From contig CBDBJL010000004.1 in the NCBI GenBank assembly GCA_965206365.1, forward strand, positions 1-64,000: 64,000 nt of DNA, read 5' to 3'. The position numbers were made by a program, and so were the translations under genes. Origin of the DNA: CBDBJL01 sp965206365 (lineage in GTDB: Bacteria; Pseudomonadota; Alphaproteobacteria; JABAAW01; JAHZMA01). This document shows, in pieces, positions 26,963 to 34,296 of this stretch. The stretch's first letter is position 1. Every line of letters starts with the position of its first letter. The notes beneath the pieces were generated by a model. The model saw only the letters and a list, made by a program, of their open reading frames with translations, searched no databases and was not told the origin of the DNA.

Positions 26963-28216
26963 ATGGTTAGCATCATGAGCAAACCCATAGCAATGGAAAA
27001 ATGGCTTACTGTGATCGGTATTGGCGAGGAGGGGTATTATACACTTTCTCAAGCCAGCCAGAATAAAATAACCAAGGCACAATTCATTATTGGCGGGGCG
27101 CGCCATCTTGCCATGCTTCCCAACAACTTGCTTGCAGAAAAAATCTGTTGGCAAACTCCCCTCAGCAAAACGCTGAATTTTATTGCCGAAAATCGCAACA
27201 TCCCCCTTGTGGTTTTGGCAACAGGTGATCCTATGGATTTTGGTATTGGCGTAACTTTAGCGCGCCAATATTCTGATGCTGAAATGAAAATCATTCCCGC
27301 AATGGGAGCTTTTTCGCTAACATTAGCAAAATTAGGTTGGTCACGACATGATGTCCATTGTCTGAGTTTGCATGGGCGTCCGCTACATAATTTGAATCCC
27401 TATTTACAACCGAAACAAAAATTACTCGTGCTTGCTAATGATGGGCATAGCCCCAAGCAAATCGCCGATTATATCTCACCTTTCGGTTTTGCTACAGCTG
27501 AAATGCAAATTTTTAGCCATCTTGGCTCGGAAACCCACGAAAGCTTTACCCAATTTAGCGCGGATAACCCGCCCACAGAAAAACTCCCCGATTTATCGGT
27601 AATTGCGATCAGCTTACCTGAAAAAGTTTCGCACCAAAAGAAATGGCACTCTTATTGTGGACTCAGTGATGATGCCTATCAACATGATGGCAAAATTACG
27701 AAATGCGAGGTGCGCGCAGCAACATTGGCAAAATTGAAACCCGCGAAAAATGCAATGCTATGGGATTTAGGTGCTGGTTCAGGAACGATTGCCATCGAAT
27801 GGGCACGATTAGGGGGCAGAGCCATTGCTGTAGAAAATAATGCGAAGCAATGTGGCTTCATTACCACAAACATCCATAGGCTTGGCAATGATAAAGTTAC
27901 GATGATCCAAACCGATATTGTTGATTTTCTAAACCAGCCGATTGCTGATCTCCAACTCAATTCCCAACCTGATGCTATTTTTATCGGTGGTGGGTTATCG
28001 CTTGAAATTGCGAAACAAGCCTATCAACATCTTGCACCAAATGGCAGGTTGGTTATGAATGCGGTTACGATCGAATCACAAGAAATTTTATGGCAATATG
28101 CCCAGTTTGGCGGTAAATTAAGCAAAATCTCACTTTCACACCTTGACAAAATCTGTAACTTTCATAGCTTTAAACCCTTACGCGACGTAATGCAATTTTC
28201 TTGCGAGAAAGAATAA
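26963..28216 (+). CDS. cobL: Precorrin-6Y C5,15-methyltransferase CobL (CbiE-CbiT fusion)
   Basis: Bifunctional enzyme that methylates C5 and C15 and decarboxylates the acetate side chain on C12. The CbiE half (about residues 12-220) starts EKWLTVIGIGEEGYYTLSQAS and has VVLATGDPMDFGIG. The CbiT half (about 228-417) has the SAM motif LWDLGAGSGTIAIEWAR with DLGAGSG at 268-274 and DAIFIGGG. In-frame starts at 26963, 26975 and 26993 are all possible; the last two lie closer to the conserved N-terminus. Length 417 is usual for CobL. Confidence 0.93.
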   Translation: MVSIMSKPIAMEKWLTVIGIGEEGYYTLSQASQNKITKAQFIIGGARHLAMLPNNLLAEKICWQTPLSKTLNFIAENRNIPLVVLATGDPMDFGIGVTLARQYSDAEMKIIPAMGAFSLTLAKLGWSRHDVHCLSLHGRPLHNLNPYLQPKQKLLVLANDGHSPKQIADYISPFGFATAEMQIFSHLGSETHESFTQFSADNPPTEKLPDLSVIAISLPEKVSHQKKWHSYCGLSDDAYQHDGKITKCEVRAATLAKLKPAKNAMLWDLGAGSGTIAIEWARLGGRAIAVENNAKQCGFITTNIHRLGNDKVTMIQTDIVDFLNQPIADLQLNSQPDAIFIGGGLSLEIAKQAYQHLAPNGRLVMNAVTIESQEILWQYAQFGGKLSKISLSHLDKICNFHSFKPLRDVMQFSCEKE

Positions 28217-28219
28217 AAT

Positions 28220-28951
28220 ATGGCAATGATTTATGGCATTGGTATGGGGCCGGGGGATCCAGAACTTTTAACAATCAAAGGGTTCAATATTTTGCGAAAT
28301 TGCCCGATTATCGCCTATCCAACCCCACCCAACCAACCTTCTTTTGTGCGCCAAATTGCATCGCATTGGTTAGATACCATGCCGACAAAACAAGAAATTA
28401 CGATCCCAATTCCGCTAGATCTGAACCATCGCGATTCTCGAATCTATGAAACAGCAGTTTGTGCCATTATCGATGCAGTGACCCAATCTGCCAATCCAAA
28501 AATGGCAAATGTTGCCATTTTATGTGAAGGTGATCCGTTTCTTTACGGCTCTTTTATGTATTTGTTTCAGGAATTATCTGCACGTATCGAAACAACGCCA
28601 ACCCTAGATGCCATTGAAATTATTCCCGGAATTTCATCGGTGATGGCATGTGCAGCGCGCATTAGCCAGCCCTTAGCTGAAAAATCCGAACCTTTATTGA
28701 TTTTGCCCGCCCTGAAAATTGATGATCATTTTCAGCAACATTTGCAAAAATTCCCTGCCATTGCCATTATGAAAATTGGCAAAAGATTCTTAGATTTGAA
28801 AAATCTTTTGGCGCGGCTTGATTTAATTCAGCACGCATTCTACATTGAATATGCCACTTTAGACAAAGAAAAAATCATGCCCCTGCTGGCAACTGATTTT
28901 ACAGATGCCCCTTATTTTTCTATGATTATCGTGCGTAAAACAAAATCATGA
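28220..28951 (+). CDS. cobI: Precorrin-2 C20-methyltransferase CobI/CbiL
   Basis: SAM-dependent tetrapyrrole methylase acting on C20 of (cobalt-)precorrin-2. The N-terminus YGIGMGPGDPELLTIKGFNILRNC is the family motif, followed by CEGDPFLYGSFMYLF and EIIPGISSVMACAARISQPLA. Length 243 residues is normal. It starts three bases after the cobL stop and overlaps the next gene by four bases, so the operon is tightly packed. Confidence 0.94.
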   Translation: MAMIYGIGMGPGDPELLTIKGFNILRNCPIIAYPTPPNQPSFVRQIASHWLDTMPTKQEITIPIPLDLNHRDSRIYETAVCAIIDAVTQSANPKMANVAILCEGDPFLYGSFMYLFQELSARIETTPTLDAIEIIPGISSVMACAARISQPLAEKSEPLLILPALKIDDHFQQHLQKFPAIAIMKIGKRFLDLKNLLARLDLIQHAFYIEYATLDKEKIMPLLATDFTDAPYFSMIIVRKTKS

Positions 28952-30717
28952 ATGTAGTTGCCTTTTATAACCCCCAACAAGAATATCCAGATTGGTTACA
29001 ATCTTGCCCAAAACAATACCGCCTCATTAGCCAACATCATGAATTGCTGGAAAGCTTTCAATTAGGAATGCCAATTATTGGTTTATGTGCCGCTGCCATT
29101 TTAATTCGGCAATTAGCCCCTATCCTGAATGATAAATGGCACGAACCCCCAATTCTCATTATCCATGGCCAACCCAAACAAGGCTTTATTCTCTGCCTGT
29201 TAGGAGGACATCATGGGGGCAATCATTTGGCCAAAATATTTGCAACTCTTTGGCAGCTACAACCATTAATTACCACAGCAACCGATAAATTTGGATTTTC
29301 CCCGGATAACCCACCTGAAAATTGGAAGATCAGAAACCACACTCATGGCAAAAATCTTAGCCTAAAATTATTGCGCCAGCAAAAAATTACTGTCTTTGCC
29401 CAGTCTGAAAATTTACACCAGCATCTTTTCCCCAAAGATTGGCTGGATACACCGACAAGCCCAATCGTTAAAAGCTATGACCCCGTCTTGGCAGATCTTT
29501 GGGTAAGTCCGTTTACAAATCTGGATCCGAACCATAATCATCAACCTTTCCAACTCTGCCCACCGATGGTTTATTTAGGCGTAGGTGCCATCCAAAATTG
29601 TAGCTTTGCCAAGCTAGAAGATTTGGTAATGACAAGCTTAAGCAAAGCCAACCTTGCGCTTGAATCCGTAATTGCCGTAGCATCGGTCAATGCAAAACAG
29701 AATGAATTGGCTCTGCATCAATTAACGCAAAAATACCATTGGCATTTACGGTTTTTTCCTGAAACTGATTTGGCCGAAATTACTGTTCCAAACCCATCCC
29801 GAATTGTAGAAGCTGAAATTGGCACTCCTTCGGTTGCCGAGGCTGCGGCTCTATTATTGGCTGGCACTAACGCCACTTTAATTTTAGAAAAACAAAAAAA
29901 CACTGATGCTACTTGCGCCATTGCCTTAAGCCAACAAATCATCGCCCCTGCTGATTTTATCGGTATTCAGGCAGGCTTTCTAAGCATTATCGGTCTTGGG
30001 CCTGGTGATAATGCTTATCGTTTGCCCGCAGCCACAACCCGATTAGCGCGCGCGCAAACCATCATTGGTTATGGGCTTTATGTGGATTTTATTCGCAATG
30101 AATTCCCCCAAGCAAATTATGTGACTCTTCCTTTAGGTGCCGAAAAAAAACGCGCGCAAACCGCGCTGGAATATTCTATGAATGGGCAAGATACCGTGCT
30201 GGTAGCCTCGGGAGATCCTGGCATTTACGCTTTGGCAAGTTTGGTTTTTGAACAAGCGAAAACATTAAAAGACCCGCCAATCATTGAGGTAATTCCCGGA
30301 CTTACCGCCATGCAAATGCTGGCAGCGCGCGTAGGTGCCCCGATGGGGCATGATTTTTGCGCAATTTCACTTTCTGATTTGCTTACACCAATAAAAACCA
30401 TTCAAACCCGAATTATCGCCGCTGCCCAAAGTGATTTTGTGATTGCATTTTACAATCCGCAAAGCGAAACTAGGCGAATTTTACTTGCCGAAGCCATCAA
30501 TATTTTGCGCCAATATCGCCCCGATAACACCCCGGTTATTGTAGGTCGGCAATTGGCACGCCCGAATGAAACCATAAGCATTACGCCACTATGCGATTTT
30601 AACAGCAACGAGGTTGATATGTTTTGCTTGGTAATGGTGGGGGCCAGCAACACCGAAATGTTTGGCAAAACACATTGCTTTACCCCACGTGGCTATACCC
30701 AAAAAACTGAAAGCTAG
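28948..30717 (+). CDS. cobJ: CbiG-CobJ fusion: cobalt-precorrin-5A hydrolase / precorrin-3B C17-methyltransferase
   Basis: Two pathway enzymes in one 589-residue chain. Residues 1 to about 330 are CbiG, which opens the lactone and releases acetaldehyde from cobalt-precorrin-5A. The N-terminal part has GLCAAAILIRQLAPIL and LLGGHHGGNHLA; the C-terminal CbiG domain starts near VYLGVGAI (about 208) and includes EIGTPSVAEAAALLLAG. Residues from about 344 are CobJ/CbiH, with SIIGLGPGDNAYRLPAA, VASGDPGIYALASLV, EVIPGLTAMQMLAARVGAP and FYNPQSETRR. Such fusions are known in alphaproteobacteria. The start overlaps cobI by four bases; cobM follows after three. Confidence 0.93.
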   Translation: MNVVAFYNPQQEYPDWLQSCPKQYRLISQHHELLESFQLGMPIIGLCAAAILIRQLAPILNDKWHEPPILIIHGQPKQGFILCLLGGHHGGNHLAKIFATLWQLQPLITTATDKFGFSPDNPPENWKIRNHTHGKNLSLKLLRQQKITVFAQSENLHQHLFPKDWLDTPTSPIVKSYDPVLADLWVSPFTNLDPNHNHQPFQLCPPMVYLGVGAIQNCSFAKLEDLVMTSLSKANLALESVIAVASVNAKQNELALHQLTQKYHWHLRFFPETDLAEITVPNPSRIVEAEIGTPSVAEAAALLLAGTNATLILEKQKNTDATCAIALSQQIIAPADFIGIQAGFLSIIGLGPGDNAYRLPAATTRLARAQTIIGYGLYVDFIRNEFPQANYVTLPLGAEKKRAQTALEYSMNGQDTVLVASGDPGIYALASLVFEQAKTLKDPPIIEVIPGLTAMQMLAARVGAPMGHDFCAISLSDLLTPIKTIQTRIIAAAQSDFVIAFYNPQSETRRILLAEAINILRQYRPDNTPVIVGRQLARPNETISITPLCDFNSNEVDMFCLVMVGASNTEMFGKTHCFTPRGYTQKTES

Positions 30718-30720
30718 AGA

Positions 30721-31479
30721 ATGAAAGTATATTTTATTGGTGCCGGCCCTGGCGCACCCGATTTATTAACATTGCGCGGTGCCAAAATCATTCAGCAATG
30801 CCCAATCATTCTTTATGCGGGGTCGCTAGTTCCGCCTGAAATTTTAACCCATGCCCATAAAAATGCTGAAATATATGATAGCGCGCCGATGCATCTGCAA
30901 CAAATTATGGCAATCTTAAAACGCGCCGCCAAAGAAGGCAAAGATGTTGCTCGCCTACATTCTGGTGATCCATCACTTTATGGTGCTACAGGCGAGCAAA
31001 TGGATCTATTGCGCTTGGAAAACATTGAATTTGAAATTATTCCGGGCGTAACTGCCTATAGTGCCGCAGCTGCAAAAATGCAACAAGAGCTCACCTTACC
31101 GAATATCTCGCAATCGCTAATTTTAACGCGAACGGCAACGCGCTCGTCTGCGATGCCCAATGGCGAGAGTTTAGAAAATTTTGCCCGCACTGGGGCCACA
31201 TTGGCAATTCATCTATCCATTAATAATTTGGCAAAAATTGTACGCGAACTCACCCCTTTTTATGGTGCTGATTGCCCGATATCAATCGCCTATCGCGCCA
31301 GTTGGCACGATGAACAATATATTCATGGCACTTTGGCAACGATTCGCCCCTTGGTAAAACAAGCAAAAATTACCCGAACCGCACTGATTTTTGTTGGGCA
31401 TGTATTGGGAAAAATCGATAATGATGCCAGCCACCTATATAATGCCAACCACACCCATATTCTGCGTGGACAAGAGTGA
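30721..31479 (+). CDS. cobM: Precorrin-4 C11-methyltransferase CobM/CbiF
   Basis: SAM-dependent methylase that adds the C11 methyl group. The 252 residues show VYFIGAGPGAPDLLTLRGAKIIQQC, ILYAGSLVPPEIL, RLHSGDPSLYGATGEQ, EIIPGVTAYSAAAA and the family segment CPISIAYRASWHDEQYIHGTL. It is the last gene of the cbiX-cobH-cobL-cobI-cbiG/cobJ-cobM operon. No terminator hairpin follows in the 437-base gap. The a,c-diamide synthase, cobyric acid synthase and cobalamin synthase genes are not in the window. Confidence 0.95.
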   Translation: MKVYFIGAGPGAPDLLTLRGAKIIQQCPIILYAGSLVPPEILTHAHKNAEIYDSAPMHLQQIMAILKRAAKEGKDVARLHSGDPSLYGATGEQMDLLRLENIEFEIIPGVTAYSAAAAKMQQELTLPNISQSLILTRTATRSSAMPNGESLENFARTGATLAIHLSINNLAKIVRELTPFYGADCPISIAYRASWHDEQYIHGTLATIRPLVKQAKITRTALIFVGHVLGKIDNDASHLYNANHTHILRGQE

Positions 31480-31916
31480 GGCAACATCATTAAAGTTGGC
31501 AGCTAACAATCATTATTGCTGTAATAATTTCTTGGCTAGCATCATGATAACCTTCATAATCATTGGCAATATTCGGGTCAGTCAACTCGATAATTTTCGT
31601 CGTTTTTGTTTCAGAATGTAGCATTGTATAACGAAAAGGCTAAGCCGGTGTTTCTTTTGCCAAGATCCTCATAATGTCAATATTTTAGGCAAAGGCCTGC
31701 TTTCATTCATCGCTAAAATTTGGTTGGCCCCGGAAAATAAAGCTTTGGAAAATGAAGCTTTGGAAAACGTACTAAGTTTTTAAATTTCTTGCCGATTGCG
31801 ATCTGAAATAGAAAGATAATGCAATTATAATATAGGTTATCTCCGTAAATTAAAATTTATCACTGGAAAATAATATTTTCCTTTCACTTTAAGCACCTGC
31901 ACTCTATACTGAAATT
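31480..31916. other. 437-base gap after cobM with possible degenerate coding
   Basis: No convincing gene. Two short stretches look coding. On the minus strand ATG near 31622 opens a frame of about 43 codons (MLHSETKTTKIIELTD). On the plus strand the segment to the TAA near 31783 reads DPHNVNILGKGLL and FIAKIWLAPENKALE, with a likely frameshift upstream near VALYNEKAKPV. I do not recognise either. They may be scraps of a dead gene, in keeping with decay elsewhere in the window. The promoter of the FRG-TPR gene should lie in the last hundred bases. Confidence 0.35.
31732..31768. repeat. 15-bp tandem repeat, about 2.5 copies
   Basis: GGAAAATRAAGCTTT occurs at 31732-31746 and 31747-31761, with a partial third copy (GGAAAA) at 31762. 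It lies in the possible dead-gene stretch after cobM. The unit is a multiple of three and would code for ENKAL/ENEAL repeats in the plus-strand frame. Confidence 0.75.
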
Positions 31917-33593
31917 ATGATAACATCAGCTACAAAAACACCTACTGTTAATTCCTTAAATGGGTATATGAAATGGGTCTCTGACCTTCGTCAAAATGTT
32001 CCCTCTGATTTTTTATTTCGTGGTTTATCGAATCTTCGCTATCAAGTGGAACCAGCCCTTATACGTCGCCACCCGAAAAAAGAACAAGCTGATTTGGCAT
32101 GGTTATGCGAAACCACTCAAAGCTTGATTAACGATGCCAAACATTGTCATGATGCTCGCGATCATACCGAAAACTTTGATTCTGATTTATCCTTATTAAC
32201 AAAATTGCAATATTATGGTGTGGCAACCCCTTTCATCGATTTCACCAAAGATCCCCTGATTGCTCTGTGGTTCGCTTGTCAAGAAGAACATAAAAACAGC
32301 AAAAGGGCGAGCGTTATTGCCCTTGAAAATGATTATCACCTTGGACATGCTGATGAAAATATGAAAATAACCGAAATATTAACTGGCGAAAATCTTTGGC
32401 AATGGCACCCCCTGCATCATAATAAGCGAATGGTTGTCCAAAAAACAATATCTATTATCGGCACAATCCAATTGAAAGAAGATGCTGTAGAAAAGATTAT
32501 TATCGGGAATAAATTCGAAATTCTCCAAAATTTAAATCATCATGGTATTAATAAAGCCTCTTTATTTCCTGATTTTACTGGCTTTGCATATTGGAACCAG
32601 CATGATAAACCCATTGATATTGATTATTTTGCCAAAGGCGTAAAGGCTTTTCAAAAAAAACAATGGCAAAGCGCTGAAAAATATTTCACTCAGGCCCTGA
32701 TCTCTAACCCGAAATTAGAAGTTGCCTCTTCAGCTCGTGATCTGGCAAAGATTGAATTAAAGAATCACCTTGCCCAAGCACAAGCCCCCCTACAGCTTGC
32801 CTACCAAAAGGCTGATGAGGATCATTCTCCCAAAATAACAACACCGCAAGCTGAAGCGAAACCAAGAGATGCTCATTTTTATCATAAACGTGGCAATGGC
32901 AAAACAAAATTAGAGAATTATAAAGGTGCACTTGCAGATTATGACCAAGCCATCAAAATTGACCCAAACCATGCCGATTCTTATCACCGCCGTGGCAATA
33001 TCAAAATGCAATTAGAACATTACAAAGAAGCAATTTCTGATTATAATCACGCCATTGAAATCGACCAAAACCATGCAGATTTTTACCATGATCGTGGAAA
33101 AGCCAAGGCTGAATTACACCATTATAAAGACGCAATTATCGATTATAATCAAGCCATTGCGATAGACCCCAAACATGCTGATAGTTATGATAGTCGCGGG
33201 AATGTTAAGGCTGAGCAACATCATTATAAGGAAGCCATGATCGATTATAATCAAGCCCTTGAAATTGACCCTCAACATGCTAGCACTTATGGCAATCGTG
33301 GTTTTGTGAAACTTAAATTAGGAAAAAATAAAAGTGCTATCGAAGATTTTACCCAAGCCATTAGATTTAATCCGCAACATCCTACTGCTTACGATCAGCG
33401 CGGTCATGCCCAAGCGAAATTGAAAAATTATCCCGAAGCCATTGCAGATCTTACCCAAGCCGTTGCCATCGATCCCCAAAATATCGAAGCTTATCGTGCT
33501 TGTGGTCTTGCAAAACTAAAATCAGGAAAAAGTGATGAGGCGGCGATAGATTTTGAAAAAGCCCGTAAGTTGATATCGGAACATACAAGCTGA
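31917..33593 (+). CDS. FRG-domain protein with TPR repeats
   Basis: 558-residue protein of uncharacterised function. The N-terminal FRG domain (about residues 15-225) has LFRGLSNLRYQVEPALIRR, with the name-giving F-R-G at 34-36. The second family block is LLTKLQYYGVATPFIDFTKDPLIALWFA, matching the usual QHYGxxTRLLDWTxxPLxALxFA pattern. After a short TPR-like unit (about 232-265) and a linker come seven 34-residue TPRs (319-556), each with the pattern YxxRGxxKxxLxxYKxAIxDYNQAIxIDPxH. FRG domains are widespread in accessory and suspected conflict systems, but no activity is firmly established. No signal peptide is seen. It stands alone after the corrin operon; the next gene begins 69 bases later. 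Confidence 0.85.
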   Translation: MITSATKTPTVNSLNGYMKWVSDLRQNVPSDFLFRGLSNLRYQVEPALIRRHPKKEQADLAWLCETTQSLINDAKHCHDARDHTENFDSDLSLLTKLQYYGVATPFIDFTKDPLIALWFACQEEHKNSKRASVIALENDYHLGHADENMKITEILTGENLWQWHPLHHNKRMVVQKTISIIGTIQLKEDAVEKIIIGNKFEILQNLNHHGINKASLFPDFTGFAYWNQHDKPIDIDYFAKGVKAFQKKQWQSAEKYFTQALISNPKLEVASSARDLAKIELKNHLAQAQAPLQLAYQKADEDHSPKITTPQAEAKPRDAHFYHKRGNGKTKLENYKGALADYDQAIKIDPNHADSYHRRGNIKMQLEHYKEAISDYNHAIEIDQNHADFYHDRGKAKAELHHYKDAIIDYNQAIAIDPKHADSYDSRGNVKAEQHHYKEAMIDYNQALEIDPQHASTYGNRGFVKLKLGKNKSAIEDFTQAIRFNPQHPTAYDQRGHAQAKLKNYPEAIADLTQAVAIDPQNIEAYRACGLAKLKSGKSDEAAIDFEKARKLISEHTS

Positions 33594-33662
33594 AGTGAGA
33601 ATGTAAAAAGCCTATCAATTTAATCATTTGCAATAGAGTTGAAAGTAATTAAATAGCTGAAA

Positions 33663-34142
33663 ATGTTGGAACCTGTTACCAAGAATATTACTGTGATTTG
33701 TAGCCAAGAGAAGGCCTTTGCAATTTTTCTTGAAGAAATGCAACATTGGTGGCCTCTTCATAAATTTACCCGATCAGCAATGGCAAGCAAGCCCGCAGCA
33801 ACCCTAGCCGTTGAGGCAAAAGAAGGAGGCAAGATTATCGAAATAGAATCTGATAAAACCGAGCATCTATGGGGCACCATTCAAACATACAAGCCCTATC
33901 ATTCTATCATCATGGATTTTCATGTTCCGCACCCTGCAGAAACCGTAACTGAGAGAAGCCTTGTTGAGTTGAGTTTTATGAAAATGAAACCAGAAGAAAC
34001 TAAAATGGAACTGGTGCAAAGCAACTGGCAAGCTTTTGGCGAACAAGCGACCAATTGCAGAAATGGTTATAATGGAGCTTGGGACTCGATTCTAGAAATC
34101 TATGCAAATTACTGCCAAAATAAAACTTTGCGAGCATCTTAG
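33663..34142 (+). CDS. SRPBCC-family protein
   Basis: 159-residue protein of the SRPBCC/AHSA1 (START-like) ligand-binding fold. It starts LEPVTKNITVICSQEKAFAIFLEEMQHWWPLHKFT, the usual polyketide-cyclase-like opening where W-W-P follows the first helix. It continues with the strand-rich centre EGGKIIEIESDKTEHLWGTI and ends in a long helix (CRNGYNGAWDSILEIYANY). No ligand can be named. It is on the same strand as the FRG-TPR gene, 69 bases downstream, with no evidence that they work together. It is convergent with the tRNA and rpoD. Confidence 0.75.
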   Translation: MLEPVTKNITVICSQEKAFAIFLEEMQHWWPLHKFTRSAMASKPAATLAVEAKEGGKIIEIESDKTEHLWGTIQTYKPYHSIIMDFHVPHPAETVTERSLVELSFMKMKPEETKMELVQSNWQAFGEQATNCRNGYNGAWDSILEIYANYCQNKTLRAS

Positions 34143-34189
34143 GCATTATCACCGCCAGCACTCAACAAAATTTATATTTTTTCTAAATA

Positions 34190-34267
34190 TGGTGGGCCCA
34201 TCAGGACTTGAACCTGAAACCTAACCGTTATGAGCGGTTTGCTCTAACCAGATTGAGCTATGGGCCC
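34190..34267 (-). tRNA. tRNA with CAU anticodon, probably tRNA-Ile2
   Basis: Folds as a complete 78-nt tRNA including the encoded CCA. Acceptor GGGCCCA pairs with TGGGCCC, D stem GCTC/GAGC with a ten-base loop, anticodon stem AACCG/CGGTT with loop CTCATAA, T stem TCAGG/CCTGA with loop TTCAAGT, discriminator A. The CAU anticodon could mean Met or Ile2. Pairs C4-G69 and C5-G68 are those preferred by TilS in E. coli, so I favour Ile2, which needs lysidine (tilS is at 14755-16146). A partial copy of its 3' end appears at 6952-6980. Confidence 0.9.
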
Positions 34268-34296
34268 TGATCCTAATATCATCGGCTAAAAATTTT

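Noticed and set aside
32870..33590. Regularly spaced repeats that might suggest a CRISPR or minisatellite
   Set aside because: They are 102-base coding repeats of 34-residue TPR units with diverged bases; no identical repeats with unique spacers.
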